A stretch of 64,000 nt of DNA, from positions 1,364,001 through 1,428,000 of the forward strand of contig JALIZF010001918.1 in NCBI GenBank assembly GCA_029948255.1. The letters run 5' to 3'. The first letter of the stretch is position 1, and each line of letters opens with the position of its first letter. This stretch comes from Telmatactis stephensoni (lineage: Eukaryota > Cnidaria > Anthozoa > Actiniaria > Isophelliidae). Made by a program: the position numbers and the translations under genes. Positions 28,601 to 36,763 of the stretch are shown piece after piece. A model generated the notes under the pieces. The model made no database searches and was not told the origin of the DNA. It worked only from the letters and a program-made list of their open reading frames with translations.

Positions 28601-28698
28601 AACCTGCTCATGTCCTTTTGTTTGACAGGCATCGCGAGAGGCTAAAAGATCTTCATGGACTAGAAATACTACACTCAGTATTTACCAAGGACAGCTAA
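1619..28698 (+). CDS. TTC12: Tetratricopeptide repeat protein 12 (TTC12), 19 exons, 5' end incomplete
   Basis: TTC12 is a cytoplasmic TPR/armadillo protein needed for assembly of axonemal dynein arms in motile cilia. Exons read here: 1619-1971, 2140-2199, 3007-3078, 7350-7410, 7650-7702, 14369-14504, 15020-15095, 15328-15422, 16988-17159, 18892-18984, 19444-19507, 19794-19961, 20442-20555, 24280-24351, 24584-24685, 24963-25059, 25481-25570, 27282-27417, 28629-28698. All use GT-AG, phases match at every junction, and from the first in-frame ATG (1624) the joined frame is about 692 codons plus stop, against about 705 residues in vertebrate TTC12. The TPR region (about residues 77-185) includes LKEKGN...YCEAI...LYTNRAQ. 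The ARM-like half includes ETNKTLFR, DEIVLGNAALCLGDC and the family's ending LKDLHGLEIL. The ATG at 1624 aligns internally with vertebrate TTC12, and the exon opens in phase 1, so the true start is further upstream. Introns are packed with mobile elements. Confidence 0.93.
3583..3656 (-). repeat. tRNA-derived SINE head
   Basis: Read on the minus strand this starts 'ggcagcatggccaagtgg' (A-box-like) and carries 'ggttcgatttcc' (B-box-like) at tRNA spacing. It does not fold as a clean tRNA and lies in a TTC12 intron, so a SINE remnant is more likely than a working tRNA gene. Confidence 0.6.
3808..4241. mobile_element. Foldback DNA element with 8-10 bp target duplication
   Basis: Arms over 100 bases long are inverted copies. 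The outer end is 'caggcagcccagcc', and the inner parts include 'gcgcgcttgttttaatttg' and a stretch around 'cccgcgggacaaagc'. The direct repeat TGTCCTTGCC sits just outside both ends (3798-3807 and 4242-4251). An 8-10 bp duplication and CAGG-type ends are compatible with a hAT or P-like non-autonomous element. No coding sequence inside. Confidence 0.75.
4404..4796 (-). pseudogene. Unrecognised open frame inside the 4271-5564 element
   Basis: A 130-codon open frame, serine-rich, with an acidic stretch (SDSDTSSDEVLESEKDD). It opens divergently to the neighbouring plus-strand remnant and has no recognised domain. It may be the end of a transposon-borne protein or a chance frame. Confidence 0.3.
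4795..5490 (+). pseudogene. Decayed transposon-borne protein, SAP-like C-terminus
   Basis: A run of charged sequence (about 4799-5028) ends at a TGA and then continues in another open frame (5030-5236) containing YEDYDWQDMF...LKKKTVPVLDLFLEKHQL. That motif resembles a SAP-like helix-extension-helix found in multicopy proteins of cnidarians and fish (from memory, not searched). Several stops and frame changes follow, so it is not functional. Confidence 0.4.
5737..6001. mobile_element. Palindromic MITE, copy 1
   Basis: Arms around 'tctctgttctgtgatata' and 'aagatgtagagc' are inverted copies. The sequence then runs into a tail ending in a GCGC-rich 'ccaatcagcgcgcgcg' stretch. An inverted second copy of the whole unit, tail included, lies at about 34,082-34,630. 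Confidence 0.7.
6131..7246. mobile_element. Non-autonomous DNA element with about 27 bp TIRs
   Basis: The left end 'tgaggcgtgatcac...aaaaggggtctt' (6131-6158) is the imperfect complement of the right end (7219-7246). The interior has no transposase and includes a pyrimidine-rich stretch (about 6,820-7,140). The flanks are ATAT-rich, so the target duplication is uncertain. Confidence 0.6.
7713..7748. repeat. (AGAATA)n microsatellite
   Basis: About six tandem AGAATA-type units lie directly downstream of TTC12 exon 5, running into a GCGC tract. Confidence 0.85.
8553..9185 (+). pseudogene. N-terminal part of the LINE polyprotein (Myb/SANT-like)
   Basis: Open frame of 210 codons starting at ATG 8553. 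The region around RNKWTREEYKEIIYCYYQAL looks like a Myb/SANT-type DNA-binding helix set, followed by a basic coiled region (LTDIEIDRIKQQIQQ). The TGA at 9183 looks like a mutation, because the same frame continues open after it to a shift into the reverse-transcriptase frame. It is therefore probably the start of one long ORF and not a separate ORF1. Confidence 0.65.
9463..11415 (+). pseudogene. LINE reverse transcriptase domain
   Basis: This long open frame has the standard RT blocks: YRPITCL, a substrate-site AFDSVPHSW (about residue 293), QGDSLSPLLF, and catalytic YMDD (about residue 393), then a thumb region with GGRGLIELE. It has no ATG that need be the true start, because the same frame continues upstream past a TGA at 9412. 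The frame is cut at 11415 by a retroposed insertion and resumes exactly in phase at 11736. Confidence 0.85.
11416..11729 (+). mobile_element. 5'-truncated LINE 3' end inserted in the RLE LINE
   Basis: This 314-bp AT-rich insert is flanked by the direct repeat GAAAGA (11410-11415 and 11730-11735) and ends in a tandem 'ataaagttatcatatc' tail. The 3' tandem repeat is typical of CR1/L2-like LINEs. Removing it leaves the host frame continuous, so it landed before much further decay of that part. Confidence 0.75.
11736..12497 (+). pseudogene. LINE C-terminal CCHC finger and restriction-like endonuclease
   Basis: In phase with the reverse transcriptase. It carries a CCHC knuckle (CRLCHHKTESIDHILTGC) and the RPD...D endonuclease core (RPDIVIKN...LIDMSVPSD). 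Together they mark the RLE class of LINEs, which usually insert at preferred sites. The stop is at 12495-12497. Confidence 0.8.
12734..12860. repeat. Dispersed repeat end of 'atttatatagcgcc' type
   Basis: The stretch 'atttatatagcgcc...gctctaggtgctttac' has the look of a common marine-invertebrate SINE/LINE tail. This is from pattern memory, with no second copy in the window. Confidence 0.35.
13126..13230. repeat. Perfect inverted repeat, 42-bp arms
   Basis: Arms 13126-13167 and 13189-13230 are exact complements (ends 'gggttacatgttacc') around a 21-base loop. The perfect match suggests a recent foldback. TTC12 intron. Confidence 0.85.
13380..13530. repeat. Dispersed 'ggggactcc...gctcgtcg' repeat copy
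   Basis: The block with 'caggggactcc', 'gtgctcgtcg' and repeated 'cttttagggt' resembles one arm of the inverted repeat at 55,277-55,618 and the degenerate copy near 1,440. Confidence 0.5.
14465..14667 (+). repeat. Tandem duplication of TTC12 exon 6 end plus splice donor
   Basis: The last 40 or so bases of exon 6, its GTAAGT donor (14505) and the following intron start are repeated at offsets of 89 and 82 bases. Copy 2 keeps a perfect GTAAGT donor at about 14,594. Copy 3 is cut off before the donor. A weaker echo lies at about 14,873-14,920. The first donor gives the in-phase exon. Confidence 0.85.
16505..16767 (+). pseudogene. LINE fragment, RT C-terminal piece and 3' tail
   Basis: A short open piece reads FTYALEVWGCTHCEKYL, the conserved post-RT segment of CR1/L2/jockey-type LINEs. 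It is followed, after a deletion, by a 3' end 'gctgatcggtttcatcagg' and an ATT-rich tail. Confidence 0.5.
16890..16924. repeat. CAA/CAG microsatellite
   Basis: Run of aac/agc trinucleotides in a TTC12 intron. Confidence 0.85.
17328..17461. repeat. Foldback repeat, about 60-bp arms
   Basis: The two arms share 'cagtttctaattaccagaga' in inverse orientation, with some mismatches, around a short loop. MITE-like. Confidence 0.7.
17818..17897 (-). repeat. tRNA-derived SINE head
   Basis: On the minus strand 'ggatggcacagttggtta' (A-box-like) and 'ggtcccaagttcaatcccc' (B-box-like) sit at tRNA spacing. A minisatellite abuts its upstream side. Confidence 0.65.
17898..18079. repeat. 11-bp minisatellite (AATTTGAATTG)n
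   Basis: About 16 almost perfect copies of AATTTGAATTG. It makes artificial repetitive open frames on the minus strand that are not genes. Confidence 0.95.
18263..18620. mobile_element. TA-flanked MITE, about 22-bp TIRs
   Basis: Ends 'aaggggtacttggatgaaaa' and its complement face inward with TA outside each, pointing to a Tc1/mariner-type non-autonomous element of about 358 bp. No coding sequence. Confidence 0.75.
19229..19410. mobile_element. hAT-like MITE, 182 bp
   Basis: Ends CAGGGGCAGATC and its complement, the classical CAGGG type of hAT elements. TATGT lies next to both ends, so the 8-bp duplication expected for hAT is at best partly preserved. It sits just upstream of TTC12 exon 11. 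Confidence 0.65.
21394..23660. repeat. Long dispersed repeat, full copy (copy 1)
   Basis: Begins 'gctgggagcgaagcgagc' and ends near 'gaaatggctagtaat'. Its first 95 and last 720 or so bases are nearly identical to 55,892-56,706, which lacks the central part (about 1.45 kb). No protein family was recognised inside. It lies in the TTC12 intron between exons 13 and 14. Confidence 0.75.
25815..26970. mobile_element. TTAA-flanked DNA element, 1.16 kb
   Basis: TTAA occurs directly outside both ends (25811-25814, 26971-26974). TIRs of about 80 bases start GGTGGCTC and include the stretch 'gttttggcgaa'. TTAA duplications occur in Kolobok and piggyBac; the non-CCC ends favour a Kolobok-like element. 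No transposase inside. It lies in the TTC12 intron between exons 17 and 18. Confidence 0.7.
27691..28397. mobile_element. Palindromic MITE 'tagacaaggcgca' family, copy A
   Basis: The element is a near-complete palindrome, with arms of about 340 bases and a loop near 28,030-28,066. Both strands therefore encode almost the same 60-residue frame, which is not a gene. Relatives lie at 46,811, 53,248 and 62,104. It lies in the last TTC12 intron. Confidence 0.85.
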
Positions 28699-28699
28699 A

Positions 28700-28789
28700 T
28701 CACGTGATTAGCTAAATAATGATGACAGTGCTTAGTCACGTGATTCACAAGCCAGGTCACGTGATGCAGACCAGAGCTGAGTCACGTGA
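28700..28789. promoter_or_regulatory. Cluster of four TCACGTGA palindromes
   Basis: TCACGTGA occurs at 28700, 28736, 28757 and 28782, beginning two bases after the TTC12 stop codon. The octamer contains CACGTG, the E-box read by bHLH-Zip factors (USF, MITF/TFE). Whether it is bound, or is just a repeat, cannot be seen from sequence. Confidence 0.4.
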
Positions 28790-29871
28790 TAAATATAAGA
28801 GATGGTAGTTCGTTTGCACGTTTGCCACGAGAATGCTTTGCTGAATTTCTTTATCGCCGCTAAATGTAATAACAACGTTATATGTAGCAATTTATACCGC
28901 TTAAAATAATAATAATAAAAACTAACCCTAAATGTAATACTAGTTTAACCCTTAAGGTGGCTCGACCCCATAATTTTACATGAGCACCTTCCAACTTTGA
29001 AACGCTCATGCCTAAACAGATTGACTTCAATTTCATATCCATTATAACACATAAGTTACATATAGACTGAAAAGCAATATTAAATGTGTTTTGGGGGGAT
29101 CGGACGGAATATCACGTGATAATGACGTCAAATGTGCTTTAGCTTCGAGTCGAATTTTGGCGCTCAAATGCATTTGATAAGGAAATGCTCGATGCTACAT
29201 ATACCTTGGATGTTTGCCTTCCTCTGAAAGAAGTCTCACTAAAATCTACAAGACGGATTTGGAGATATTTCAGGTCCTTTAAATTAAGGGTATAATTTAT
29301 GCAAAAATTGAAGACCACACTACCCTTGACAAATTTTACTACTTCTTGGATATTCATTTACCCCCAAAATCGCTCATTCTATTCTCATATCCCCCTAGTA
29401 CTTTATGGAAAAAGTGGAAGGATAGACAGCAACGCGATTACGCCAAAGCGAATGATATGTGAATGAAGCTCAAAACGCAATGTTTACATTTTCTCCGGTT
29501 TTACGGGCATTTTCGCAAAACATACGATCATTAGAAAACTGCTCGATTTTTTTTTGGTTTATTTTTCCTGAGGAGCGTAACTGATTAATACACTATAAGG
29601 AAACGGATTTTCCTGTTGAAAACTTTTTAGGTGGTTTAAAATGAACGCAAAGTTAGGTAAATATTGACGCGATGTCGACGATTGTGTTCTCTGGGACTCC
29701 TTTTGTTTCTGTCTTATCAACAAAGAATTCTTTTACACCATGCACGCATTGACTGCGCTTGGTTAACAATAGTGAATAATTATTATACGTTTGAAACTGT
29801 GCGCGTCACAGTTTTCAATTCAAAAGAATTTGTTGCTGTGATAAATCGTAGACAATAGAAGTCCCTCAGCA

Positions 29872-30298
29872 CAAAATCATTTATTTATTTTATTTATTTT
29901 TTATTCGCCATTCATATAAGTTTACAATATCTATAATAGAAAGATGGCAAGGATACCTCTTGAAGCCGTTAGGCTTATCAGGAGCAGAGAGCCTCCTTTT
30001 TTAAAAATATGCTTATGCTAGTTGTATATTTGCTTTGGCGATTATTAATAACAAAAACAGGTTCAATGATGTTTGAAAAAGGAAAACAAAAACAAATAAC
30101 TACAACAACAACAAAAATAAACTTTTTAAACATTTCTAGAAGACAAATAAGAATTTAGTTTTTTCTTAAAGGCTTTTTTGGTGCGGTACAACAAGTAATA
30201 TAACTGGGGAGGGAGTTCCAGACTTTTGGCCGATTAAACAGGACAGTGAATTTCTTGATGTTAGTACGGCAAAAATGTGATTTGTAATTATGAGACAT
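29872..30298 (-). pseudogene. 5'-truncated CR1/L2-like LINE, 3' end
   Basis: On the minus strand a short open piece around VWNSLPSYIT and SHNYKSHF is the usual last part of a CR1/L2-type LINE reverse transcriptase ORF. It is followed by a 3' UTR and an A/T-rich tandem tail (near 29,880). It was inserted in the loop of the palindromic element. Confidence 0.6.
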
Positions 30299-30539
30299 CG
30301 ACATCGCGTCAATATTTACCTAACTTTGCGTTCATTTTAAACCACCTAAAAGTTTTCAACAGGAAAATCCGTTTCCTTATAGCGTATTAATCAGTTACGC
30401 TCCTCAGGAAAAATAAACAAAAAAAATCGAGCAGTTTTCTAATGATCGCATGTTTTGCGAAAATGTCCGTAAAACCGGAGAAAATGTAAACATTGCGTTT
30501 TGAGTTTTGAGCTTCATTCACATATCATTCGCTTTGTAT

Positions 30540-30885
30540 ATGTAACTCCATGCTGTCCAATTTGAAAAAAAATGGACAAAGAAAATTCCGAGGACTGCCA
30601 AAATTGGACGAGGCCGCAGGCCGAGTCCAATTTGGCAGTCAGAGGAATTTTTTGAGTTCAATTTTTTTCAAATTGGACAGCATGGAGTCCTGTTACTTAT
30701 TAATTATATGGTTGCCTCTAAATCCAATATTATGAGCACTTATCTCTATTTTTTGGTAAACTGTCCAATTTCAAGTGTCCAATTTAAGAAAAATTGGACA
30801 GTCAACCAAAATTAAAGAAAAATCTATCTGTTGACAATATGTGATTTAGAGGCAGCTATATAATTAGGCGTATAATCGCGTTGCT
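30540..30885. mobile_element. Foldback element nested in the right arm
   Basis: This block is absent from the left arm, which reads straight through 'gcgattacgccaaagcg'. Its 30,546-30,689 part is an inverted repeat around 'ctgtccaatttgaaaaaa'. Smaller 'gtccaattt' repeats follow. Confidence 0.6.
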
Positions 30886-31238
30886 GTCTATCCTTCCACT
30901 TTTTCCACTAAAGTACTAGGGGGACGTGAGAATAGAATGAGCGATTTTGGGGGTAAATAAATATCCAAGAAGTAGTAAAATTTGTCAAGGGTAGTGTGGT
31001 CTTCAATTTTTGCATAAATTATACCCTTAATTTAAAGGACCTGAAATATCTCCAAATCCGTCTTGTAGATTTTAGTGAGACTTCTTTCAGAGGAAGGCAA
31101 ACATCCAAGGTATATGTAGCATCGAGCATTTCCTTATCAAATGCATTTGAGCGCCAAAATTCGACCCGAAGCTAAAACACATTTGACGTCATTATCACGT
31201 AATATTCCGTCCGATCTCCCCAAAACACATTCAATATT

Positions 31239-31483
31239 GCTATTTCAAAAAACGTTGAATACTGAATTCTGCATACTGAATAGTGCATTCCAAGACTTAG
31301 AAATTGCATTTTTGATCGTTTCCGTTGTCGTTTTGCCACTTATTTGCCTAGTTATAGCTGTTATAGAGGATTTTCACTATGCCATCTCCAAAATAAACTG
31401 AACTACAAGGCATTTTGGTCTTTGAATGCACTATTCAGTATGCAGAATGCAGTATTCAGTATTCAACGTTTTTTGAAATAGCT
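31239..31483. mobile_element. Palindromic MITE nested in the right arm
   Basis: Ends 'atttcaaaaaacgttgaata' and its complement, with arms of about 60 bases. The block interrupts a position that is continuous in the left arm near 29,070, which shows it inserted after the large palindrome formed. Confidence 0.7.
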
Positions 31484-31597
31484 GTATATGCAACTAATGT
31501 GTTATAATGGATATGAAATTGAAGTCAATCTGTTTAGGCATGAGCGTTTCAAAGTTGGAAGGTGCTCATGTAAAATTATGGGGTCGAGCCACCTTAA

Positions 31598-34081
31598 TGG
31601 AATAAAGGCAATCAATTATGTTGGGCGGGTTATGTTTGCTAGGATTACCGGTCAGATGAGGCCTGGTTCACACTAGCGACGGCGAGGCGACGTCCCGCAA
31701 ACACAACACACAACTTATATCAATGTTTTATGTCATCAGTGTAAACATCACAACATATCGACATAATAGGAACATAAAACATGGACATGACGACACGAAG
31801 AAAAAACTGATTCATCGTTATATCGATATTCTTATGAACATAAAAGGCTCTTGGGCAAAGGCAGATCAATGGATGTTTTGGGGATTGAAAGGGGTTAGGA
31901 GGAAAGCATGCCAACTTACCAACTTTTCTTGTGCTCAACAAACATATACCGTAAATGATCGGAAAAAAACCCGAGGACGTAAAAAGTGGCCTTGATGAAG
32001 GGACACTTATTCCACGTCCACGCGCTTCTTTAAAATCATCTAATCAATAGATTGCCCATTGTGCATTTCGGTTTCAGCTTCTCTGGATGCTTTGAATGGT
32101 CAATGTCTTTGTGTAAATAGTAAGTGTAGTATCTAGTGTTAGCAGTGTTAGTATCTAGTGTTAGATAAATCTGAACACATGCCATTCTGAAGCTGGTTTA
32201 TCCCCAGCACACTACTTCTATATAAATTCACAATTATTTTCATTTAAATTACATCCGACATAGTAAATATCAATTCATATATAGATTTTCGAATTAATAT
32301 AGCTTTATTTATTTAAATATTGTAAACATTTTTATAAATTAGTATTAGGCAGGTCCACATCAGCTACGGCTGCCTGACTTTCAACCTGCGTCACCAAATA
32401 AAATATGTATGTATGTATGTATGTATGGAAGTTATGGTCTCGGCAGCAAACTATGGGGAGGCGGGGGATTTAGTCGAACCGGGTTGTCTCTAGAAGAGGG
32501 GGTTTATTCGACAAATATTCCATTGTCTCATGATAATGGTTATTTGAAAGGAACGCGAAATCGCTCACAAACACCCCCCCCCCCCCCCCCCATCTCCCTC
32601 CCCAAGTGGTGCTGCGCCATTAAATTTGAGGTTTAACTTATTAAAATAAGCGTTAAAAATTATTGCATTTAGCAGTGTTATTACATTTGGCCTTGTAATT
32701 ACATTAAGCATTATTACTTTAGCAGTGTTATTGCTTCAAGCGTTGTTAGAGCGGTTTTCGTATGAGTGGAAGACAGTGCCGTGCTGTCAATAAAACAGTC
32801 GAAATTCCTGCTGTAACCGTACCGTGCAGTGTCGTTCTCGATGACTGCTTTGACGTCATCTCATTTACATTCTTCATTCTCAGAAATTCGAGTATCAGAA
32901 AACAGTAATTTGTCGCGTTATTCTTGTGTTACATTATGCAAATTAGAAAACTTTGAACGATGAAGATTTAGCATTTTCTTTTCTTTTTTGTGGATATTTC
33001 TTAGTGGATAATGAGATGAATATCTATTAAACAAAATAAGCATATAAAAATGCCCTCGGGTTTCCAGCTTTCAAAGTCAACTACTTGTCATGGAGGGCCG
33101 TGACTCAAAACTTAACATTTGCATAATTTCATTATGAAAGTGTCGCGCTAAACTTCGTTGCCACTTCATTAGCCAACTTTAATGGTTAATTTAAGAATGT
33201 TACATTTGTGAAAACGATGATTCGCTCTAATGCTTTCTGTGGTTTCATTCTGAGCTTTATAACAAAATCTTTCAAGCAATTTTCACGAAAACTGAAAGAG
33301 CGCACTAACCGTACATTTGAGATGAGCCTGGAGTGAACTGTAAAAAGTATTGTTTTACTTTCGAATCCAACCAAGACTGCTTAATATTGTTTAAAAAGAC
33401 TTACTAAAACTATATTCTAAACTTGCAAAAATCATCTTATTAGACGTAAATCAGTTTTGCTACGTTGAGAACTATCTCTGACAAAATCGGGAACGAATTT
33501 TGTTCGTCGTTTATCCCCAAATGTACCCTTAGAGCGATCTTTCGATTTTCGTAAAAACTACTTGGACGATTTTGTTAAAAAGCTCAGAATGACTTTGTGA
33601 AGCTACAGGAAGCATTATGGCAAAGCATCGCAGGATATATATGTTCTCTTCGCTTAACATACATTAATCTCATTACCCATGGAGACATATCCACAATAAA
33701 AGCAAATATATATGCATAAACTTTCGGCCTTTAAAATTTTCGAATTTGCATAATGTAAGGCAAGAATGACAAGAAATTGCCGTGCTCAAATAAACTAATT
33801 CTGATGCTCAAATTTCGTGGCACCCCTTCTTAAATTGTTTCATATACCAAAAGGATCATCAGCTGTACGAAATTTGGTGCTTGTACACTATTTGTCACGA
33901 TTTTTTCCCTAACAGAACGGACTAGATTGCTCCCGCAACACGCTCCCAGAGCCTCGAGTGTACCAACGATTTCACGTAAAAAATTTTAATGCGCAACATA
34001 AGTTTTGCTCTCTGTTCATATTCTCTGTTTTTATATACCCTTGTCGATACGCGCGCTCTGATTGGCTGAAAGCTGTGCTTT
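31598..34081. other. Intergenic, no gene seen
   Basis: No exon or RNA gene recognised. It includes a GTAT microsatellite (32,404-32,428) preceded by 'cctgcgtcaccaaataaaat', which looks like a LINE 3' end. A C-run lies at about 32,574-32,591. The frames at 31,723-31,995 have no recognisable domain. Confidence 0.5.
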
Positions 34082-34630
34082 ATCAGAGATTATAAAATAT
34101 TTGAGATATAACGCGCGCGCTGATTGGCTGGCTAGCATGTTTATATCAGAGGACAGAGACATGGCTCTCACAAAAACGTTGAAAATATTTTATAAAAGCA
34201 ATGTAAAACGATTGCTTATGTCTCTGTAATGTGATAGACACCTATTTCAAAAAAGGTTGTCACCGCTAAGAGCGATAAGCGATAGGTAATAGGTTATTCC
34301 AAGACCGCAAAGCACTATTGATTTCTTAATTAAGCCATCCTAAATCTTTCTTTACACTCTTCCATCAAATATTTGGCTATTCATATGTAAATCAATTAGA
34401 AATCAATAGTACTTTGCGGTCTTGGAATGACCTATTACCTATCGCCTATCGCTCTTAGCGGTGACAACCTTTTTTGAAATAGGTGTATACACTCTGGAAG
34501 ATGTAGAGCACTCGAAAAGCAAGAGAAACACTCGGCTACGCCTCGTGTTCCTAAGCTTGCTTTTCTCTTGCTCTACATCTTTCACCGTGTTTATATCACA
34601 GTACAGAGACATGCGCGCGCGTTTTATATT
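34082..34630. mobile_element. Palindromic MITE copy 2, interrupted
   Basis: Inverted relative to the 5,737-6,001 copy, with the same GCGC-rich tail, 'tctctgtcctctgatata' stretch and 'aagatgtagagca' arms. It is split by the MITE at 34,238-34,486. Comparison with copy 1 shows the pre-insertion sequence. Confidence 0.75.
34238..34486. mobile_element. Nested MITE with ACACCTATTTC ends
   Basis: Near-perfect inverted ends (ACACCTATTTCAAAAAAGG and complement), with longer arms around 'gatttctaa' and 'ccaagaccgcaaag'. Inserted into a TA-containing site. It shares its terminal ACACCTATTT with the 45,885-46,177 element. Confidence 0.75.
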
Positions 34631-34631
34631 C

Positions 34632-34769
34632 ACGACTCTTAAAACTCCAGTACATGCGGGCTTAGCCTCACTTCTGCGATAGAAAAACAAAAGCAGAAAT
34701 TAGAATAACAAAACAAATAGCTCGTGGGTTCGAGGCTAAGCCCGCCTGTAATGGAGTTTTAAGAGTCAT
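34632..34769. repeat. Foldback repeat
   Basis: Arms around 'gactcttaaaactcca' and 'cgggcttagcctc' are inverted copies. It directly abuts the preceding palindromic element. Confidence 0.7.
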
Positions 34770-34922
34770 GAATTCCTTAAACGGAGCACAGTTCTGATGT
34801 CAGCAGCGCGAGCTCGACCGCGCGCGCGCACCTTTTGAATTTTTGTACTGAGAAAATCAAACTTCTTCCCTTGAATACTTACTTAAAAATATACCATAAA
34901 ACAAATAGAACTTCTTTTTCCG

Positions 34923-35059
34923 CTCCGTTCATTAATACAGCACTTAGTAAGTGGCGAGAGCACCCAAGACGTGTAGAGAGCACTCGCCTATGGCTCGTGG
35001 TCTCCTTGCACTTCTTTCGTGCCCTCGTCACTTCCTGCATGCTGTATTACTGAACAGAG
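34923..35059. repeat. Foldback repeat
   Basis: 'gctccgttcattaatacagc' at the left pairs imperfectly with 'gctgtattactgaacagagc' at the right. MITE-like. Confidence 0.6.
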
Positions 35060-35142
35060 CTGTTCTATAGACGACTTTCAAAAATGGCGGGCTCATTGTT
35101 CACGATAACGAGGCCAGAAAGGCCTCCAAAATCAACATCGCA

Positions 35143-36695
35143 TCAAATGATTCTAAATATATTAAAAATTATCCTGTAAAATGCACATAAAATAGGTATT
35201 TTAAAAGGAAAAGGAACACATCGAGGGCCTTTTAGGACTTTGTTGACTTCCTTCTTTTGGGCAAGGTCAGAAAGTTCTTTCTCTAGTGTGCTGTTGAAAT
35301 CTCCCAAGAAGTTGAACACTATATTGATTTGCTTGATCTCGTAGTCGGGGTAGAGCTTGTGGAGTCCTAGTCGTAGGTCCAAGTACTTTCTCTTCTTATA
35401 ATCATTCCTGTCGTTGATCTGTCCTATGTTGCACACAGTTCCTTCCACAAGTATGATTTTCTTGCTTATTTTTTCAAAGATTGTCATATCCGGTTTGTTT
35501 GCGCCGTTCTCAGGTGCTTTGTCTATGTAGATGGGTGTGTCCCAGAGTATTTTCGCTTGGTCGTTTTCAGTACTTGTTTTGGGGATCGCTTGTTTATACC
35601 AGGCTTTGGATTCATCGTTTTCTATGTTATATAATGACAATAGGAAATGGTATACCGGTCTTAGCATTCTATCGTGTCTCGACTTATAGATTGTTTGGGC
35701 TATAGCAGAGCAGCCACACAATAGATGTGGGATGGTTTCTTCTGCACTGTGTCACAACGTGCATGTTAGATCCAAGCCTCGCTCTTGTTGTTTCTTTACT
35801 CTGTATACTTTTGTAGTGGCCAGTTGCTGTAATATGCTAGTGTGTACACTCAGTACGACATCAGGTATGTTTTTCCATTTCATGGTTGGGTTAAAGTTGT
35901 GCTTAGAGATGTCGGTGTCTTTCCAACGTTGTGTGACGTAGTTGCCAAGCCACAGCTGTTCGGAGACTTTTTGCTGATACTCTTTGTCTGTTGCCTCTTT
36001 GAGTTGCTGTTGGATATACTTTGGGCTGCTGGTCTTTAACACAATTTGTTTCTCGCCCATTTTTACTGTGGTACATTTCAGCCGTTCGTTGAATGTAGTA
36101 TCTAAGTTTAGTTGTTGGGCGTAAGTTTTCGCATCCTTTATTACTGATCTCCTCTTTTTTTCTTCTTTGGCGTCTTGAAAGGTTCTCACTACTTCTATAT
36201 GGGGATCTTTACTTGTTGTGATGTAGTGTGCAGTTTTTATCTTTGTAGCTTTATATTGTACCTCTATTTCCTTCAGGCCACGACCTCCCAAATCTGGCGA
36301 TAAATATAACATCGGGTTTGACTCATGGTTGTGCTTGCCTTTGTTTTGTGCTATTATTGCTCGGGTTTTTCTGTCTAGTTCTTGTAGATCTTCAATCGCC
36401 CATTCGCACGACCACATATAATATTGCAGTACTGGGTACGCAAATGTGTTAGTGGCCTTTATTTTTCTTGGTATGGAGAGTGGGGAGGTCCATATAACCG
36501 CTAATCGTCTTAGGTATTCAAGACTGGCCTGTTTAAACACCTGTTTATCTAATTGGTTGACATTCTCAAGCTTTCCTAGGAATTTGTAATGGTCCTCTTC
36601 TCCTAGTACTGGTATTTCACTGCCACTTGTGAGAGGTAGGTTCTGGGATTTTTGGAGCTTTCCTTTCTTAATGTGGATTGCGGCGCATTTACTTA
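35143..36695 (-). pseudogene. 3' half of a second RLE-type LINE
   Basis: Two open pieces in one frame (36540-35755 and 35751-35143) are separated by a single TGA (35752-35754). They encode the thumb (GGRGLKEIE), a CCHC finger and the endonuclease core (KPDMTI...ILVEGTV). The TGA replaces what should be the second cysteine of the finger, by comparison with the copy at 11.9 kb. The open reading continues up to 36,695, where a TTA microsatellite cuts it off, so the reverse transcriptase part is missing. Confidence 0.75.
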
Positions 36696-36699
36696 TTCC

Positions 36700-36700
<1 letters not shown>

Positions 36701-36762
<62 letters not shown>

Positions 36763-36763
36763 G
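36701..36763. repeat. (TTA)n microsatellite
   Basis: About 20 TTA units at the truncation point of the LINE fragment. Confidence 0.95.

Larger units (their letters stand above)
28956..31593. mobile_element. Large palindromic TTAA-flanked element with nested insertions
   Basis: TTAA lies outside both ends (28952-28955, 31594-31597), and the termini read GGTGGCTCGACCCC inward from both sides. Arms of about 730 bases (28,956-29,685 and 30,297-31,593, the second enlarged by insertions) are inverted copies. It shares its GGTGGCTC terminus with the 25,815 element. The superfamily guess is Kolobok-like. It contains a LINE fragment in the centre, a foldback element at about 30,540 and a MITE at 31,239. 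Confidence 0.75.

Noticed and set aside
31723..31995. 90-codon plus-strand frame with basic tail
   Set aside because: No domain, no splice context, and an AT-rich surround.
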